DNA of 64,000 bases from Bacteroidaceae bacterium (GCA_024398755.1 JAKSIQ010000003.1:34587-98586), one strand, 5' to 3'. Positions 8,935-18,998 are shown, counted from the stretch's first letter. The notes: generated from the sequence alone by a model not told the origin. Program-made: numbers and translations.

Positions 8935-9618
8935 TTTGCGGAAATTCCTTTTCCAATAATCAGCCAGTTCGCAGATTGAATGGAAAAGGGCGCACGGCTT
9001 TTCTGAAAGCAGGACATCGTCTGGCAACGGGCCTGTATTGACAGCTATCGTATCTATTCCTGCAGCTACGCCTGCGCGTATGCCGAGCGGAGCGTTCTCA
9101 ACAACGACAGCCTGAGAGGCATCGACTCCCGCCAGTTCCAATCCTTTGAGATACGGATCTGGAAATGGTTTGCCACGTTTGACATCAAAGGCCGTCACCA
9201 TACGTTCCCGGACAATGAACCCGTCAAAATCGCGCAGCACCCTGGATATGAGATTTTTCTGCCCCGAACCTGTAACGATCAGTATTTTGCAGCCGCTGTC
9301 ACGGACATTCGCCATCAGTTCAAGCGCCCCTTTCATGATTTTGACCTCAGGCATCGTTTTGAAGATTTCCGCCTTATGGGCATAAATCTCTTCTATCTCC
9401 TGGGGTGTAGCATCATGACCGCGCTGTTCAAGGCTGACCTTCGAGATTGTGTAGCTGCCGGTACAACCTTCATTCATATACACCTGAGTCGGCTCCATGT
9501 GCATGCCGAAATCGGCGAACGTTCTGCTCCACGCTTCAACATGATGCGGCATGGAATCATACAAAACGCCGTCCATATCAAACAAGACGGCGCTTTTACG
9601 GTTTATGTCAAAATCCAT
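8926..9618 (-). CDS. HAD-family phosphatase, beta-phosphoglucomutase-like
   Basis: The 230-residue protein shows the HAD motifs in order: the nucleophile loop DMDGVLYDSMP near residue 15, motif II ILIVTGSG near 115, a lysine in KRGKPFPDPYLKGL near 150 and the acidic motif VVVENAPLGIRAG near 172. This layout fits the PGM-like subgroup that acts on small sugar or nucleotide phosphates. The helical cap lies between motifs I and II. The true substrate cannot be told from sequence. It follows pgi by 4 bases, so a link to sugar phosphate metabolism is plausible. Confidence 0.85.
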   Translation of the reverse strand: MDFDINRKSAVLFDMDGVLYDSMPHHVEAWSRTFADFGMHMEPTQVYMNEGCTGSYTISKVSLEQRGHDATPQEIEEIYAHKAEIFKTMPEVKIMKGALELMANVRDSGCKILIVTGSGQKNLISRVLRDFDGFIVRERMVTAFDVKRGKPFPDPYLKGLELAGVDASQAVVVENAPLGIRAGVAAGIDTIAVNTGPLPDDVLLSEKPCALFHSICELADYWKRNFRKSL

Positions 9619-9622
9619 ACAC

Positions 9623-10966
9623 TTACTTGCCTATACGCGAAAGTATAGCCTCTGATTCAGTCTCGTAGCCGGGTTTCCCAAGCAATGCGAACATATTTTT
9701 CTTGTACTCCTCAACGCCTGGTTGGTTGAACGGGTTCACGCCAAGAAGATATCCGCTGATGCCACAGGCTTTCTCAAAGAAATAAATAAGCTGTCCGAGC
9801 CAGTATTCATTCAGTTCAGGAACACTTATGCGGATATTGGGAACGCCGCCATCAACATGAGCTATACGTGTTCCAAGTTCTGCCATTTTGTTTACCTGGT
9901 CAACATGTTTGCCGGCCATAAAGTTCAAGCCGTCAAGATTCTCATCATCAAAGGGGACAAGATATGAATGTCTTACATTTTCAACCGAAATGACTGTTTC
10001 AAAAATAATCCGTTCGCCCTGTTGGATCCACTGTCCCATGGAATGCAGATCGGTTGAGAAATCAACTGATGATGGGTAGATTCCCTTTCCGTCCTTACCT
10101 TCGGATTCACCGAACAGCTGCTTCCACCACTCACTGAAAAAATGCAGTTTTGGGCAGAAATTGACAAGAATCTCAATCTTCTTGCCGCTCTGATACAGGG
10201 CGTTCCTTGCACTTGCATAAACGGCGCTGGGGTTCTTGCTGAAAGGAACATTGCTGGAAGTCAGCGACTCCATTGCGGCGGCACCTTCAACAAGTTTGTC
10301 TATATCATATCCTGCCACGGCTATAGGCAGCAGGCCTACCGGTGTAAGAACAGAATAACGTCCACCTACATTATCCGGAATCACGAATGTCCTGTATCCT
10401 TCTTTGGTTGCTGTGGCACGGGCTACGCCTTTCTCTGCATCTGTAACAGTCACAATGACTTTGCGTGCCATTTCCACGCCCCGCTGCTGTTCGCACTGCT
10501 TCTTCAGCACACGGAAAGCTATCGCGGTTTCTGTAGTTGTACCGGATTTGGAAATATTGATGACACCGAAGCGACGGGTCTTGAGCAATTCGCCCAACTC
10601 AAAAAGATAGTCTTCAGAAATATTCTGTCCCGCGAACAGTATCACAGGATTCCCGCCTTTGTCAGACAACTGGGAGAAACTGTTCTGAAAAGCTTCAATT
10701 ACGGCACGCGAACCAAGGTAACTGCCGCCGATTCCGGCAACGACCACAGTATCGCAATTGTCCCGGAGAATTTTCGCGACGCCCTTGATCTCATCAAGCA
10801 GCGCCCTGCCGGTTTTTGAAGCAAGGTCAAGCCAGCCCGTAAAATCACTGCCCGGGCCTGTACCCTTTTCAAGTTGCTCTATTGCATCTCTTACACGAGG
10901 TTCAAATGCATCTATACGATCCTGCGGTACAAACCCTAGAATTTGAGAAATGTCAACTCCAATCAT
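9623..10966 (-). CDS. pgi: Glucose-6-phosphate isomerase
   Basis: The 447-residue enzyme interconverts glucose 6-phosphate and fructose 6-phosphate in the cytoplasm. The SIS-domain glycine loop [16 protein letters not shown] lies near residue 77, and [15 protein letters not shown] near 136 is the sugar-phosphate binding signature. [14 protein letters not shown] near 200 and [14 protein letters not shown] near the C-terminus are further family marks. The length fits the short bacterial form rather than the 550-residue form. It starts 11 bases after gpsA and ends 4 bases before the HAD gene, all in the lysS operon. Confidence 0.97.
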   Translation of the reverse strand: MIGVDISQILGFVPQDRIDAFEPRVRDAIEQLEKGTGPGSDFTGWLDLASKTGRALLDEIKGVAKILRDNCDTVVVAGIGGSYLGSRAVIEAFQNSFSQLSDKGGNPVILFAGQNISEDYLFELGELLKTRRFGVINISKSGTTTETAIAFRVLKKQCEQQRGVEMARKVIVTVTDAEKGVARATATKEGYRTFVIPDNVGGRYSVLTPVGLLPIAVAGYDIDKLVEGAAAMESLTSSNVPFSKNPSAVYASARNALYQSGKKIEILVNFCPKLHFFSEWWKQLFGESEGKDGKGIYPSSVDFSTDLHSMGQWIQQGERIIFETVISVENVRHSYLVPFDDENLDGLNFMAGKHVDQVNKMAELGTRIAHVDGGVPNIRISVPELNEYWLGQLIYFFEKACGISGYLLGVNPFNQPGVEEYKKNMFALLGKPGYETESEAILSRIGK

Positions 10967-10977
10967 AGCCGTATCAT

Positions 10978-11979
10978 TTATTTAAATGAATCTGTCAGCA
11001 GTTTTATCTCCATTACAGGTGAAATATGCTCATACAATATATTGTACATCGCATCCAATATAGGCATATTCGCCCTGTAATGCTCGTTGATTTCCTTCAT
11101 GCAGCGCGTGCCGTAATAACCTTCGGCCGTCATCTCCATTTCCATCTGGGCAGACTGCACGGAATACCCCTTGCCTATCATTGTTCCGAAAACACGGTTA
11201 CGGCTGAAATTGGAATAACCGGTAACCAGCAAATCGCCAAGGTAAGCAGAGTCATTCACCGCACGTGTCGGCATAGGCTTGGCAGTGGCAAGAAATCCGT
11301 TCATTTCCTGTATTGCATTCGACATCAGCACAGCCTGGAAATTGTCACCGTACTTGAGTCCATGACATATTCCGGCCGCAATGGCATACACATTCTTGAG
11401 AACCGATGAAAACTCTATTCCGGCAACGTCGGTGGAAACCGATGTCTTGACAAATGAATTGCTGAGTTTCCGGGCAATACCCTGCGCATTGTCAAGATCA
11501 GTACAGCCTATTGTAAGATATGAAAGGCGCTCCATTGCAACCTCTTCCGCATGACAAGGGCCGGCGATAACGGAAATATTCTCCGACGGAACACCGTAAT
11601 AGCGGTTAAAGTATTCGGACATGAGCAGATTGTCATCAGGTACGATACCCTTGATTGCCGACACTATGAACTTGTCCCTGAGACTGACCTTCAGCTTCTT
11701 CATGTGCGATTTGAAGTACGGAGAAGGTGTGACGAAAACCAGAATGTCCGATTCCTCAACCACCTGATTGATATCAGAGTTCAGGTTCAACTGCTTCATG
11801 TCAAACTGAACGCTTGAAAGATAAGCAGGGTTGTGACCCAGACGTTTGAAATCGGCAATGCGGTCATCACGGCGCATGTACCAGTTTATTGAGTCCTCTG
11901 TGGACAGCAAGATCTTGGCAATGGCGGTAGCCCAGCTTCCGCCACCCATAATTGCCACTTTTCCCTTTGGTATAGCCAT
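10978..11979 (-). CDS. gpsA: Glycerol-3-phosphate dehydrogenase [NAD(P)+]
   Basis: The 333-residue enzyme reduces dihydroxyacetone phosphate to sn-glycerol 3-phosphate for phospholipid synthesis. The N-terminal Rossmann loop is [34 protein letters not shown] and [18 protein letters not shown] carry the active-site lysine and neighbouring residues of the family. It sits 19 bases behind lysS and 11 bases before pgi, so it is probably cotranscribed with both. Confidence 0.96.
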   Translation of the reverse strand: MAIPKGKVAIMGGGSWATAIAKILLSTEDSINWYMRRDDRIADFKRLGHNPAYLSSVQFDMKQLNLNSDINQVVEESDILVFVTPSPYFKSHMKKLKVSLRDKFIVSAIKGIVPDDNLLMSEYFNRYYGVPSENISVIAGPCHAEEVAMERLSYLTIGCTDLDNAQGIARKLSNSFVKTSVSTDVAGIEFSSVLKNVYAIAAGICHGLKYGDNFQAVLMSNAIQEMNGFLATAKPMPTRAVNDSAYLGDLLVTGYSNFSRNRVFGTMIGKGYSVQSAQMEMEMTAEGYYGTRCMKEINEHYRANMPILDAMYNILYEHISPVMEIKLLTDSFK

Positions 11980-11998
11980 CGGCCCGATATTTTATGAA

Positions 11999-13510
11999 TT
12001 ATTCCTTGCTTTCCGGTTTCATCTGAGGGAAGAACAACACTTCCTGAATTGTGGTCTGACCGGTCATGAGCATGACAAGACGGTCAATGCCAATGCCAAT
12101 GCCGCTGGTAGGAGGCATTCCGTATTCAAGCGCGCGGATAAAGTCCTGATCTATGAACATAGCTTCGTCATCGCCCTTCTGGCTAAGACGCAGCTGATCC
12201 TGGAAACGTTCGTACTGGTCAATCGGATCATTCAGTTCGCTGTATGCGTTGGCCAGTTCCTTTCCGTTGACCATAAGTTCAAAACGTTCGGTAAGCCCCG
12301 GTTTTGAACGGTGCATCTTGGTGAGCGGAGACATTTCCACAGGATAATCCGTTATGAAAGTAGGCTGAATGAAGGTGCCTTCGCAAGTCTCACCGAATAT
12401 CTCGTCTATGAGTTTGCCCTTACCCATGGCAGGAGTGACCTCTACGCCACACTTCTTTGCAACTTCACGCATTTCATCCTCGCTCATGCCTTCAAGATCA
12501 TATCCGGTCTTTTCCTTGATGGCCTCAAGTATCGGCAGACGGCGGTATGGTGCCTTGAAATCGACCTCGTGGTCACCAATCTGCACTTTAGTGGAACCGT
12601 TGGTGGCAATGGCAATCCTTTCAAGAAGCTTCTCGGTGAAATCCATCATCCAGTTGTAGTCCTTGTATGCGACATAAAGTTCCATGCAGGTGAATTCAGG
12701 ATTATGATTGCGGTCCATGCCTTCATTTCTGAAGTTCTTGCCTATCTCGTACACGCCTTCAAAACCGCCCACGATAAGACGCTTCAGGTAAAGCTCTGTA
12801 GCTATGCGGCAGTAAAGGTCAATATCAAGTGTATTGTGATGTGTTATGAACGGACGCGCGCTGGCTCCACCCGGTATTGACTGGAGTATTGGAGTTTCCA
12901 CTTCAGTGTATCCGGCTTCATCAAGAACCGAACGAAGAGTCTTTATGACTTTTGTGCGTTTCAGGAAGGTTTCCTTGACACCATCATTAACAATCAGATC
13001 AACGTAACGCTGACGGTAGCGGAGGTCCGGATCGTCAAACTTGTCATAAGCCACACCATCCTTATATTTCACAATGGGAAGCGGACGGAGAGACTTGGAC
13101 AGAACCGTCAGTTTTTTTGCATGAACGGTAATTTCGCCCATCTGGGTACGGAAAACAAATCCTTCTATGCCCACGAAATCACCTATGTCAAGCAATTTTT
13201 TGAAAACCTTGTTGTACATGGTCTTCTCTTCGTCATCTTCAGGACAGATGTCATCACGGGTCACATACACCTGAATGCGACCGCTCGAATCAAGAAGTTC
13301 CATGAACGATGCCTTTCCCATGACACGACGGCTCATGAGACGACCTGCCAGACAGACCTGACGCGGCTCGTCATCATCCTTGAAATTATCCTTTATTTCC
13401 TGAGCAAGCGCATTGGTGGGATACATCGCTGCGGGATACGGGTCAATACCCATAGCACGCAACTCCTTGAGACTCTCTCTGCGAAACTGTTCCTGATCGC
13501 TCAATTCCAT
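11999..13510 (-). CDS. lysS: Lysine--tRNA ligase, class II
   Basis: The 503-residue enzyme charges tRNA-Lys. The N-terminal OB fold (LAGRLMSRRVMGKASFMEL) binds the anticodon. Class II motif 1 lies around EVETPILQ, motif 2 around FRNEGMDRNHNPEFT and motif 3 at the end with SGIGIGIDRLVMLMTG. The length is that of the standard bacterial enzyme. It is the first gene of the leftward run lysS-gpsA-pgi-HAD. A -7 box stands about 48 bases upstream. Confidence 0.97.
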   Translation of the reverse strand: MELSDQEQFRRESLKELRAMGIDPYPAAMYPTNALAQEIKDNFKDDDEPRQVCLAGRLMSRRVMGKASFMELLDSSGRIQVYVTRDDICPEDDEEKTMYNKVFKKLLDIGDFVGIEGFVFRTQMGEITVHAKKLTVLSKSLRPLPIVKYKDGVAYDKFDDPDLRYRQRYVDLIVNDGVKETFLKRTKVIKTLRSVLDEAGYTEVETPILQSIPGGASARPFITHHNTLDIDLYCRIATELYLKRLIVGGFEGVYEIGKNFRNEGMDRNHNPEFTCMELYVAYKDYNWMMDFTEKLLERIAIATNGSTKVQIGDHEVDFKAPYRRLPILEAIKEKTGYDLEGMSEDEMREVAKKCGVEVTPAMGKGKLIDEIFGETCEGTFIQPTFITDYPVEMSPLTKMHRSKPGLTERFELMVNGKELANAYSELNDPIDQYERFQDQLRLSQKGDDEAMFIDQDFIRALEYGMPPTSGIGIGIDRLVMLMTGQTTIQEVLFFPQMKPESKE

Positions 13511-13557
13511 ACTTCTGTGTTTGTATTTTATTATTATCTATACCTTGTATTAAAATG

Positions 13558-13565
13558 CAAAAGTA
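13558..13565 (-). promoter_or_regulatory. Putative -7 box of lysS
   Basis: On the minus strand the site reads TACTTTTG, an exact TAnnTTTG match, 48 bases upstream of the lysS ATG at 13510. No TTTG is found at 19-21 bases further upstream, so the -33 is weak or absent. Confidence 0.4.
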
Positions 13566-13600
13566 CAACTTTACCGCAAAAGTTCGCGAATGACAGCGCA

Positions 13601-13636
13601 AAAAAATCCCCCTTCCCATAAAAGGCAAGGGGGATT
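13601..13636 (-). terminator. Rho-independent terminator of the lipoprotein gene
   Basis: Arms 13605-13614 and 13627-13636 form a perfect 10-bp stem rich in G and C around a 12-base loop. Six A residues precede it on the plus strand, which gives a U tract on the minus transcript. It lies 18 bases after the stop of the lipoprotein gene and insulates lysS from it. Confidence 0.85.
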
Positions 13637-13653
13637 GGATACGATTTACGCTG

Positions 13654-14214
13654 TCAATTTCCCTGAATCAGTCCGAAGATGCTGCTCAAAGTTGAAATAG
13701 TGTTGGCAACACCTGCTGTCTTCTCGCTAATGGCAGAAACAGTACTGGCAACATTTCCAGCTGTTTCCTGAATCTGAGACTGGGCCTGCTGTCCCTGTTT
13801 TGACTGAGCTGCTGCTGCCAGACCGGCGGCCGCAATTGCGGAAAGGTCTGTGCCGCTTACCAAAGAACTCAATGCACCGGTTACAGGCGTCGAAGTCTGT
13901 TCAGTAACAAGATTCTGCGAGCCGAGCACCAGTCCTGCTGCAAAATCGGTGTAGAACTGGCTCTTGTCATCAACGTTCTTCAGTCCCTGAATTCCGTTGA
14001 CCAGCTGTGCAAGACTGATTATGTTGTTAATGTTCGAAAGATCCACCTTGTTGTCTGTCTTGTACTGGCCGTACAGGCTCTTGAGGGCTGCGCCAGAAGT
14101 CTGACCGTCTGTTGTGCCGGACTGTGCCGTTCCTGCGGCAGGGCCGCCAATTACGCCACACGATGTTACCAGAAGGCACAATGCAATTGCCACTAATGAT
14201 TTTACTGATTTCAT
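13654..14214 (-). CDS. Small lipoprotein of unknown function
   Basis: The product is 186 residues. It begins with a lipoprotein signal (MKSVKSLVAIALCLLVTSCG, cysteine at residue 19), so it should be exported and lipid-anchored. The middle (SLYGQYKTDNKVDLSNINN, VNGIQGL, FYTDFAAGLVLGSQNL) is helical and recalls lipoproteins seen in other Bacteroidales, but I do not recognise a named family with confidence. The C-terminal half is rich in Ala, Ser, Gln and Thr. A longer frame exists upstream, but the ATG at 14214 gives the signal peptide directly. It has its own -7 box and terminator, so it is a single-gene unit. Confidence 0.8.
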   Translation of the reverse strand: MKSVKSLVAIALCLLVTSCGVIGGPAAGTAQSGTTDGQTSGAALKSLYGQYKTDNKVDLSNINNIISLAQLVNGIQGLKNVDDKSQFYTDFAAGLVLGSQNLVTEQTSTPVTGALSSLVSGTDLSAIAAAGLAAAAQSKQGQQAQSQIQETAGNVASTVSAISEKTAGVANTISTLSSIFGLIQGN

Positions 14215-14529
14215 ATTAATACCGTTTATAAGATTAATCAATATCGTTCCATTTACATTCGCAAAACCGTGCAAATATATCAATAATTGAATCAGGGTCG
14301 ACGTTCCATCGACAACTTTCTTCAATCCGGGAACAAAGATTTGCTGCAGCCCTATCCGACGGGGTAATTGCCATGAGTCCGGAACGTTGCCACGAGCAAA
14401 GTGATTTTCTTCATAGTTCAGTCAGTTTGGTATTTTTCGCAAAATTTCCGCGAGATTATAAATCTGTTTTGAAATGTTCAATCAAGTAACAATGAAAAAA
14501 ATCAATATCTTTGCAACCGCATCCCGGAC
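14215..14529. other. 315-base gap with two promoters and no gene
   Basis: On the left, a minus-strand -7 box TATATTTG (14272-14279) fits the lipoprotein gene that starts at 14214. On the right, the tRNA promoter lies at 14506-14513. I see nothing else between them: no open frame with a good start and no clear hairpin. Confidence 0.6.
14506..14513 (+). promoter_or_regulatory. Putative -7 box of the tRNA-Arg gene
   Basis: The site is TATCTTTG, an exact TAnnTTTG match, ending 16 bases before the tRNA 5' end at 14530. It probably also transcribes the metal transporter gene that begins 22 bases past the tRNA. The -33 region has no clear TTTG. Confidence 0.55.
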
Positions 14530-14601
14530 GCGCCCATAGTTCAACGAATAGAATGGAAGATTCCGGTTCTTCAGATTGGGGTTTGATTCCCCATGGGCGT
14601 A
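14530..14601 (+). tRNA. tRNA-Arg (anticodon CCG)
   Basis: A 72-base cloverleaf can be drawn by hand. The acceptor arms 14530-14536 and 14594-14600 pair over 7 bp with one G-U at the end. The D stem is GTTC/GAAT, the anticodon stem GAAGA/TCTTC with loop TTCCGGT, and the T stem TGGGG/CCCCA. The anticodon is CCG, so it reads the Arg codon CGG. No CCA is encoded. The D loop (AACGAATA) lacks the usual GG pair, and the T loop is TTTGATT instead of TTCGANT. The two changes could compensate each other. The tRNA sits 22 bases before a protein gene on the same strand. Confidence 0.85.
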
Positions 14602-14622
14602 CATACTTTCACACATTTCCCC

Positions 14623-15762
14623 ATGGAACAGAACATACGCATTACCCAGGAAGACAAGGAACAGCGTTCCAAACAGATAGCCCGCACCAGGATAATAGGA
14701 ATCATCAGCGACCTGTTTCTTTCCGGCTTCAAAGCGACAGTCGGTCTCATTTCCGGTTCCATTGCCATTGTTCTCGATGCAGTGAACAACCTTACAGACG
14801 CGTTGTCATCGGTCATCACAATTGCCGGCGTCAAACTGGCAAAGCGCAAGCCGAATGCCAGACACCCGTTCGGCATGGGACGTGTGGAATACTTCAGTGC
14901 CATTCTGATAAGCATCCTTATTCTGGTTACCGGCGTCACCTCCCTGATTGAATCGGTGGAGAAAATAATCACACCCGCCAGTCCGGAATACGACACCGCA
15001 GTACTGATTGTAGTTTCCGCGGCAATTATTGTCAAGCTGCTTCTCGGCAGGTTCGTAAAAGCGCAAGGCATCAGATTCAACAGCGACGCGCTTGTCGCAT
15101 CCGGGACCGATGCCATGTTCGACTCAATCATATCGGCAGCCACCCTGGTTGGAGCCATTGTCATGATGGTATGGGGCATCAATCTTGACGGCTGGCTGGG
15201 TTGCGGTATTGCAGTAATGATAATCAAGGCCGGTATTGAGATGCTTGCGTCACCTGTCAGCCAGGTGATAGGGCGTCGCCCCGACAGCGAGATAACGAAA
15301 TCCATCAAGCAGACTGTCCGTGAGATTCCGGGCGTACTTGGCGCCTACGACCTTATTCTACACGATTACGGGCCAGACAAAGCCTTAGGCTCGGTACACG
15401 TTGAAATTCCGGACACAATGTCGGCACGTGAAATACACCTGCTGACAAGCAGTATCCAGCATACAATCTACAGCAAATTCAGCGTCATGCTTACCGTTGG
15501 AATCTACGCCGTCCATCAGGCCGACGATGACAACTTCCAATTGGGGCAGCGTATCCGCAAGGCAATGCTCACCCATCAGGGCGCAATAGGATTCCACGGC
15601 CTTCTCATCAATGATCAGGACAAATACCTGTCTTTCGACGTCCTTCTGGATTTCAGCAGTGGAGACCGTTCATCGCTACGTGAGGCCATGGAGGCCGACA
15701 TAGCGGAAATCCTGCCTGGCTACAGAGCCGAAATAAATTTTGACACAGACTTTTCAGACTGA
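14623..15762 (+). CDS. Cation diffusion facilitator (CDF) metal exporter
   Basis: The 379-residue protein has about six membrane segments in residues 25-215 and a cytoplasmic C-terminal domain. The CDF pattern is present: ALNNLTDALSS-like helix (VLDAVNNLTDALSSV), then HPFGMGRVEYFSAILIS and SGTDAMFDSIISAATLVG, which supply the transport-site residues. Known relatives export zinc, iron or manganese in exchange for protons. The frame can be extended upstream into the tRNA, but the ATG at 14623 is the first one after the tRNA end and gives a normal N-terminus. Confidence 0.92.
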   Translation: MEQNIRITQEDKEQRSKQIARTRIIGIISDLFLSGFKATVGLISGSIAIVLDAVNNLTDALSSVITIAGVKLAKRKPNARHPFGMGRVEYFSAILISILILVTGVTSLIESVEKIITPASPEYDTAVLIVVSAAIIVKLLLGRFVKAQGIRFNSDALVASGTDAMFDSIISAATLVGAIVMMVWGINLDGWLGCGIAVMIIKAGIEMLASPVSQVIGRRPDSEITKSIKQTVREIPGVLGAYDLILHDYGPDKALGSVHVEIPDTMSAREIHLLTSSIQHTIYSKFSVMLTVGIYAVHQADDDNFQLGQRIRKAMLTHQGAIGFHGLLINDQDKYLSFDVLLDFSSGDRSSLREAMEADIAEILPGYRAEINFDTDFSD

Positions 15763-15787
15763 TATGTAGATCTCAGAAACCGGCACC

Positions 15788-16576
15788 ATGACAGACACAA
15801 GCCAGACAGCATTTCTGAATGCTGCCAGAGAGGCGCGTACAGACATAGTACACCACACGTTGTCGCACACTCTCGCCCCTATGCTCAAAAGCATCTTTGA
15901 CAGGACAAACCATTCCCCTATAACATCATTCGAGGACAGCATCAATGACTTTCTGCTGTTCCTGTACCACGGCCCCGAATACATGCGGAAGGCATGTATG
16001 CCACCATTCTCAATACTTGCAAAAATCGGAAAAGAATCATCGGTCTTCAGTTGGATCGCATCGGCATACCGCATCAGGCTGCTCCAGATGAACGGCATGC
16101 CATTTCCGGCCGGAAAAGTCGAATATACAGAAGTGCAGGCTGACGGCGAGACACCGGCTGATTGCAGCTACGACCTGTGCCACGCCATTGCGCTATGCGT
16201 TCAAAGCTGCAATCCGACAGGACGTTTCATAATTCTGCGCTGGCTTCTTACCGTTCTTGAACCCGGCAATGCCATTCCACAGTCCCCTATGGCAGAAGCA
16301 TCCGGTCTGTCGCCGGTCAATTACCGTGTAATGACGAAAAGGCGCAAAGAACAATTGTCGGCAATACTACAGCAATGCCGTTCCGGTACACACATGTCAC
16401 TTGACAAACGTTTCAGGCAGATGGAACTGGATTTGAACGCAAACCTTGACAATCTGTATGAAACCCTGCTCAAATACTATGACGACTGCATATCAGAGCT
16501 CGACGGCTCGGCACAGATAAGAAAGCTCATAGGGGAACTGAGCCAGGAAGCCGGTCACCAGCTGCACAGCACATGA
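15788..16576 (+). CDS. Uncharacterised protein with sigma-70-like layout
   Basis: The product is 262 residues without signal peptide or membrane segment. I do not recognise it as a named family. Residues 47-100 (SFEDSINDFLLFLY, then FSWIASAYRIRLLQ) recall region 2 of ECF-type sigma factors. Residues 165-205 (MAEASGLSPVNYRVMTKRRKEQL) look like a helix-turn-helix with the spacing of region 4. The C-terminal part is a predicted helical extension. It begins 25 bases after the CDF gene. A divergent transcription factor is a reasonable guess, but the similarity is weak and judged by eye. Confidence 0.72.
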   Translation: MTDTSQTAFLNAAREARTDIVHHTLSHTLAPMLKSIFDRTNHSPITSFEDSINDFLLFLYHGPEYMRKACMPPFSILAKIGKESSVFSWIASAYRIRLLQMNGMPFPAGKVEYTEVQADGETPADCSYDLCHAIALCVQSCNPTGRFIILRWLLTVLEPGNAIPQSPMAEASGLSPVNYRVMTKRRKEQLSAILQQCRSGTHMSLDKRFRQMELDLNANLDNLYETLLKYYDDCISELDGSAQIRKLIGELSQEAGHQLHST

Positions 16577-16650
16577 CATGTGTACAGAAAAACGGGCCTG
16601 AAATGTAACATTCATCCAATTCCAATGACTATAGGAAAAGATGATGTTTC

Positions 16651-17340
16651 ATGAACAAGGTTTTCTTTACAGCCGATCTTCACTTCGGAGCGGTTGACAC
16701 GCTAAAGTATCTGCCCGAAAGGCCATTCGCACAGGAAGAATCATGCATGCTTCATGACAGTTGGCTAATGGATTTATGGAGGGGCACCGTCCAAGAGGAC
16801 GATCAGGTATATATTCTCGGCGACATGTGCGCGTACAATGCCCGTGATGCCCGAAATCTGTTAGGCGGACTGCCCGGACGCAAAACGCTCATAGTCGGCA
16901 ATCATGACTCAGGTCTCAGATATTGCCGTGACTGTCTGGACGCATCGGCCACCATACTGAATGTCAGTTTCAAGAAAGAAGACCACCGTTTTCTTCATCA
17001 CACAATTCATGTGACCATGTGCCATTATCCAATGCTCACATGGCAGAGAAAGCCTTATGGTGCCATAATGCTTCATGGTCACAGCCATGGCATGTTGGAT
17101 GACGTCAACCGGACTTGTCCTGACCTGCGTTGGGACGTGGGCATCGACGGTTCCCTGTCACGCCTTATCGGTTCCGCAAGAGGCATGAAACATTCATTGA
17201 TAGACCTGGAATCGCTGTACAATGCAGCAATTGAGAAAGCCGGAAGCCCTCAATTCAGAAAATATGTCAGAGACACTTACAGAAACGGCCAGCCGGAACT
17301 GGAATCAGCACTCAAGTGCGCCTACAATCTCGGCCACTGA
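16651..17340 (+). CDS. Calcineurin-like metallophosphoesterase
   Basis: The 229-residue protein carries the metallophosphoesterase metal-binding motifs in order: TADLHFG at the N-terminus (DxH), ILGDMC near 56 (GD), GNHD near 85, CHYPM near 124 and HGHSHG near 142. The final segment is helical. Relatives include small phage-like and bacterial phosphoesterases that act on nucleic acids, nucleotides or phosphoproteins. The substrate is unknown. Its last 36 bases overlap the end of pyrD on the opposite strand. Confidence 0.88.
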   Translation: MNKVFFTADLHFGAVDTLKYLPERPFAQEESCMLHDSWLMDLWRGTVQEDDQVYILGDMCAYNARDARNLLGGLPGRKTLIVGNHDSGLRYCRDCLDASATILNVSFKKEDHRFLHHTIHVTMCHYPMLTWQRKPYGAIMLHGHSHGMLDDVNRTCPDLRWDVGIDGSLSRLIGSARGMKHSLIDLESLYNAAIEKAGSPQFRKYVRDTYRNGQPELESALKCAYNLGH

Positions 17341-18216
17341 CTTGCAGCCATGACGGTCAAGCCATTCTCCGATACCGACAGCCACCTTTTCACTTATTGC
17401 GGGATCAACGAAATTGGCGGTTCCTATCTCCACGGCCGATGCTCCAGCAAGCAGGAATTCAATCGCATCGGTCGCACACTGTATGCCACCAAGACCAATC
17501 ACCGGAATTTTAACGGCTTTAGCTGTCTGCCATACCATGCGGAGAGCAACAGGTTTGACTGCCGGCCCGCTCATTCCGCCTGTAACCGTAGAAAGCACCG
17601 GACGTCGTGTCTCGGCATTGATTGCCATGCCGAGCATGGTATTTATCAGCGAAACGCTGTCTGCACCGGCGCCTTCCACTGCTCGTGCTATTTCCGCTAT
17701 GTCGGTCACATTCGGTGACAACTTTACAATCAGTGTCTTGGAATAAGCCTTACGGACAGCATCGACCACCTGTGCGGCACTGGCAGGATTGACACCGAAT
17801 GCCATTCCACCCTGTTTGACGTTAGGGCACGATATGTTCAGTTCAATGGCCGGAATACGGTCAAGTCCGTCAATTCTGGCGGCAGTCTCAACGTAATCAG
17901 GGATGGACGAACCCGACACGTTGACAATCATGTTGGTGTCAATATCCTTGATTTTCGGATATATGTTATTGACAAAATAATCAACGCCCTTGTTCTGAAG
18001 GCCCACAGCATTGAGCATACCCATGTGCACCTCGGCCATGCGTGGATACGGATTACCCTGACGTGGAGCAAGAGTCGTACCCTTTACAATTATGCCACCA
18101 AGTTTTGAAATATCCATGTAATCCTGATACTCAAGGCCATAGCCGAATGTACCGGATGCAGTGAGAACCGGATTCTTAAGTTCCAGACTGCCTATTTTTG
18201 TTTTCAGATCTGCCAT
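17305..18216 (-). CDS. pyrD: Dihydroorotate dehydrogenase catalytic subunit, class 1B
   Basis: The 303-residue FMN enzyme oxidises dihydroorotate to orotate in pyrimidine synthesis. The N-terminus ([13 protein letters not shown]), the active-site region [13 protein letters not shown] and the FMN-phosphate loops [10 protein letters not shown] and [14 protein letters not shown] are family marks. The cysteine in NISCPN is the catalytic base typical of class 1. A pyrK subunit directly upstream shows that this is the NAD-linked 1B type. The start overlaps the end of pyrK by 13 bases. The 3' end overlaps the metallophosphoesterase gene. Confidence 0.96.
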   Translation of the reverse strand: MADLKTKIGSLELKNPVLTASGTFGYGLEYQDYMDISKLGGIIVKGTTLAPRQGNPYPRMAEVHMGMLNAVGLQNKGVDYFVNNIYPKIKDIDTNMIVNVSGSSIPDYVETAARIDGLDRIPAIELNISCPNVKQGGMAFGVNPASAAQVVDAVRKAYSKTLIVKLSPNVTDIAEIARAVEGAGADSVSLINTMLGMAINAETRRPVLSTVTGGMSGPAVKPVALRMVWQTAKAVKIPVIGLGGIQCATDAIEFLLAGASAVEIGTANFVDPAISEKVAVGIGEWLDRHGCKSVAEIVGALEC

Positions 18217-18980
18217 TTCAGTTTCTTTATGTCAAACACCGGACCTTCCTTGCATACACACACGTGCCCTTCCACAGTATCCTCGACGCAGCAAAGACAT
18301 GCACCCATTCCACATGCCATATGATGTTCCAGCGATACCTGACAAGGCAGATTGTTCTGTGATGCATATTTTGCTACAGCCTTCATCATAGGAGTCGGCC
18401 CACAACAGAAAATGCTGTCGAAACCGCCTTTTGCAAGAATGCTGTTGTCTGTTACAAGTCCGGTCTCCCCCACACTGCCATCCTGAGTGGAAATTGCCAC
18501 AGGAGCAAGACTGCGGAATGCCTCAAGCCTGAGAAGCTGCTTTTCGCCTCTGGCGCCGAAAAGGAAAGTGAAATTACGGTTCATTGCCTTAAGTTCCTTT
18601 CCGAGCAGATACATAGGCGCCATACCGACACCTCCGGCTACAAGCAGCGAGTTACCGGGCTGACTCTCCAAATCGAAACCATTTCCAAGAGGCATAAGTG
18701 CATTGACCACGTCTCCTGCCTTCAACTCGGCTACAGCCCTTGAACCTGTGCCCACCATCTGCACCAAAAGACTGACAGTACCGGTTTCACTGTCGAAATC
18801 GTGAATGGAATATGGTCTGCGCAGATAAGCGCCCTTGCATGACGGCAGAAGCAGTTGCAGGAACTGTCCCGGTCTGACATCAGGTACAGGGTCGCACGCC
18901 TGCATTGAAACGAGAACCGCACTGTCCGAAAGCCTTTCACTGCTTCTGACAATCAGATCTGTCTGGGTTGATTTCTTCAT
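18204..18980 (-). CDS. pyrK: Dihydroorotate dehydrogenase electron transfer subunit
   Basis: The 258-residue protein passes electrons from PyrD to NAD+ through FAD and a 2Fe-2S cluster. The FAD-binding motif is RRPYSIHDF near residue 55. The NAD-binding loop [13 protein letters not shown] follows in the middle, and [10 protein letters not shown] is present. The iron-sulfur ligands are at the C-terminus ([14 protein letters not shown] and a later [10 protein letters not shown]). It overlaps pyrD by 13 bases, which fits the obligate complex of the two. Confidence 0.95.
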   Translation of the reverse strand: MKKSTQTDLIVRSSERLSDSAVLVSMQACDPVPDVRPGQFLQLLLPSCKGAYLRRPYSIHDFDSETGTVSLLVQMVGTGSRAVAELKAGDVVNALMPLGNGFDLESQPGNSLLVAGGVGMAPMYLLGKELKAMNRNFTFLFGARGEKQLLRLEAFRSLAPVAISTQDGSVGETGLVTDNSILAKGGFDSIFCCGPTPMMKAVAKYASQNNLPCQVSLEHHMACGMGACLCCVEDTVEGHVCVCKEGPVFDIKKLKWQI

Positions 18981-18998
18981 TTGTATATGGATATTGTA

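Noticed and set aside
14571-15308. Leftward open frame of 245 codons
   Set aside because: It is antisense to the CDF transporter and overlaps the tRNA gene. Composition is that of a mirrored membrane protein.
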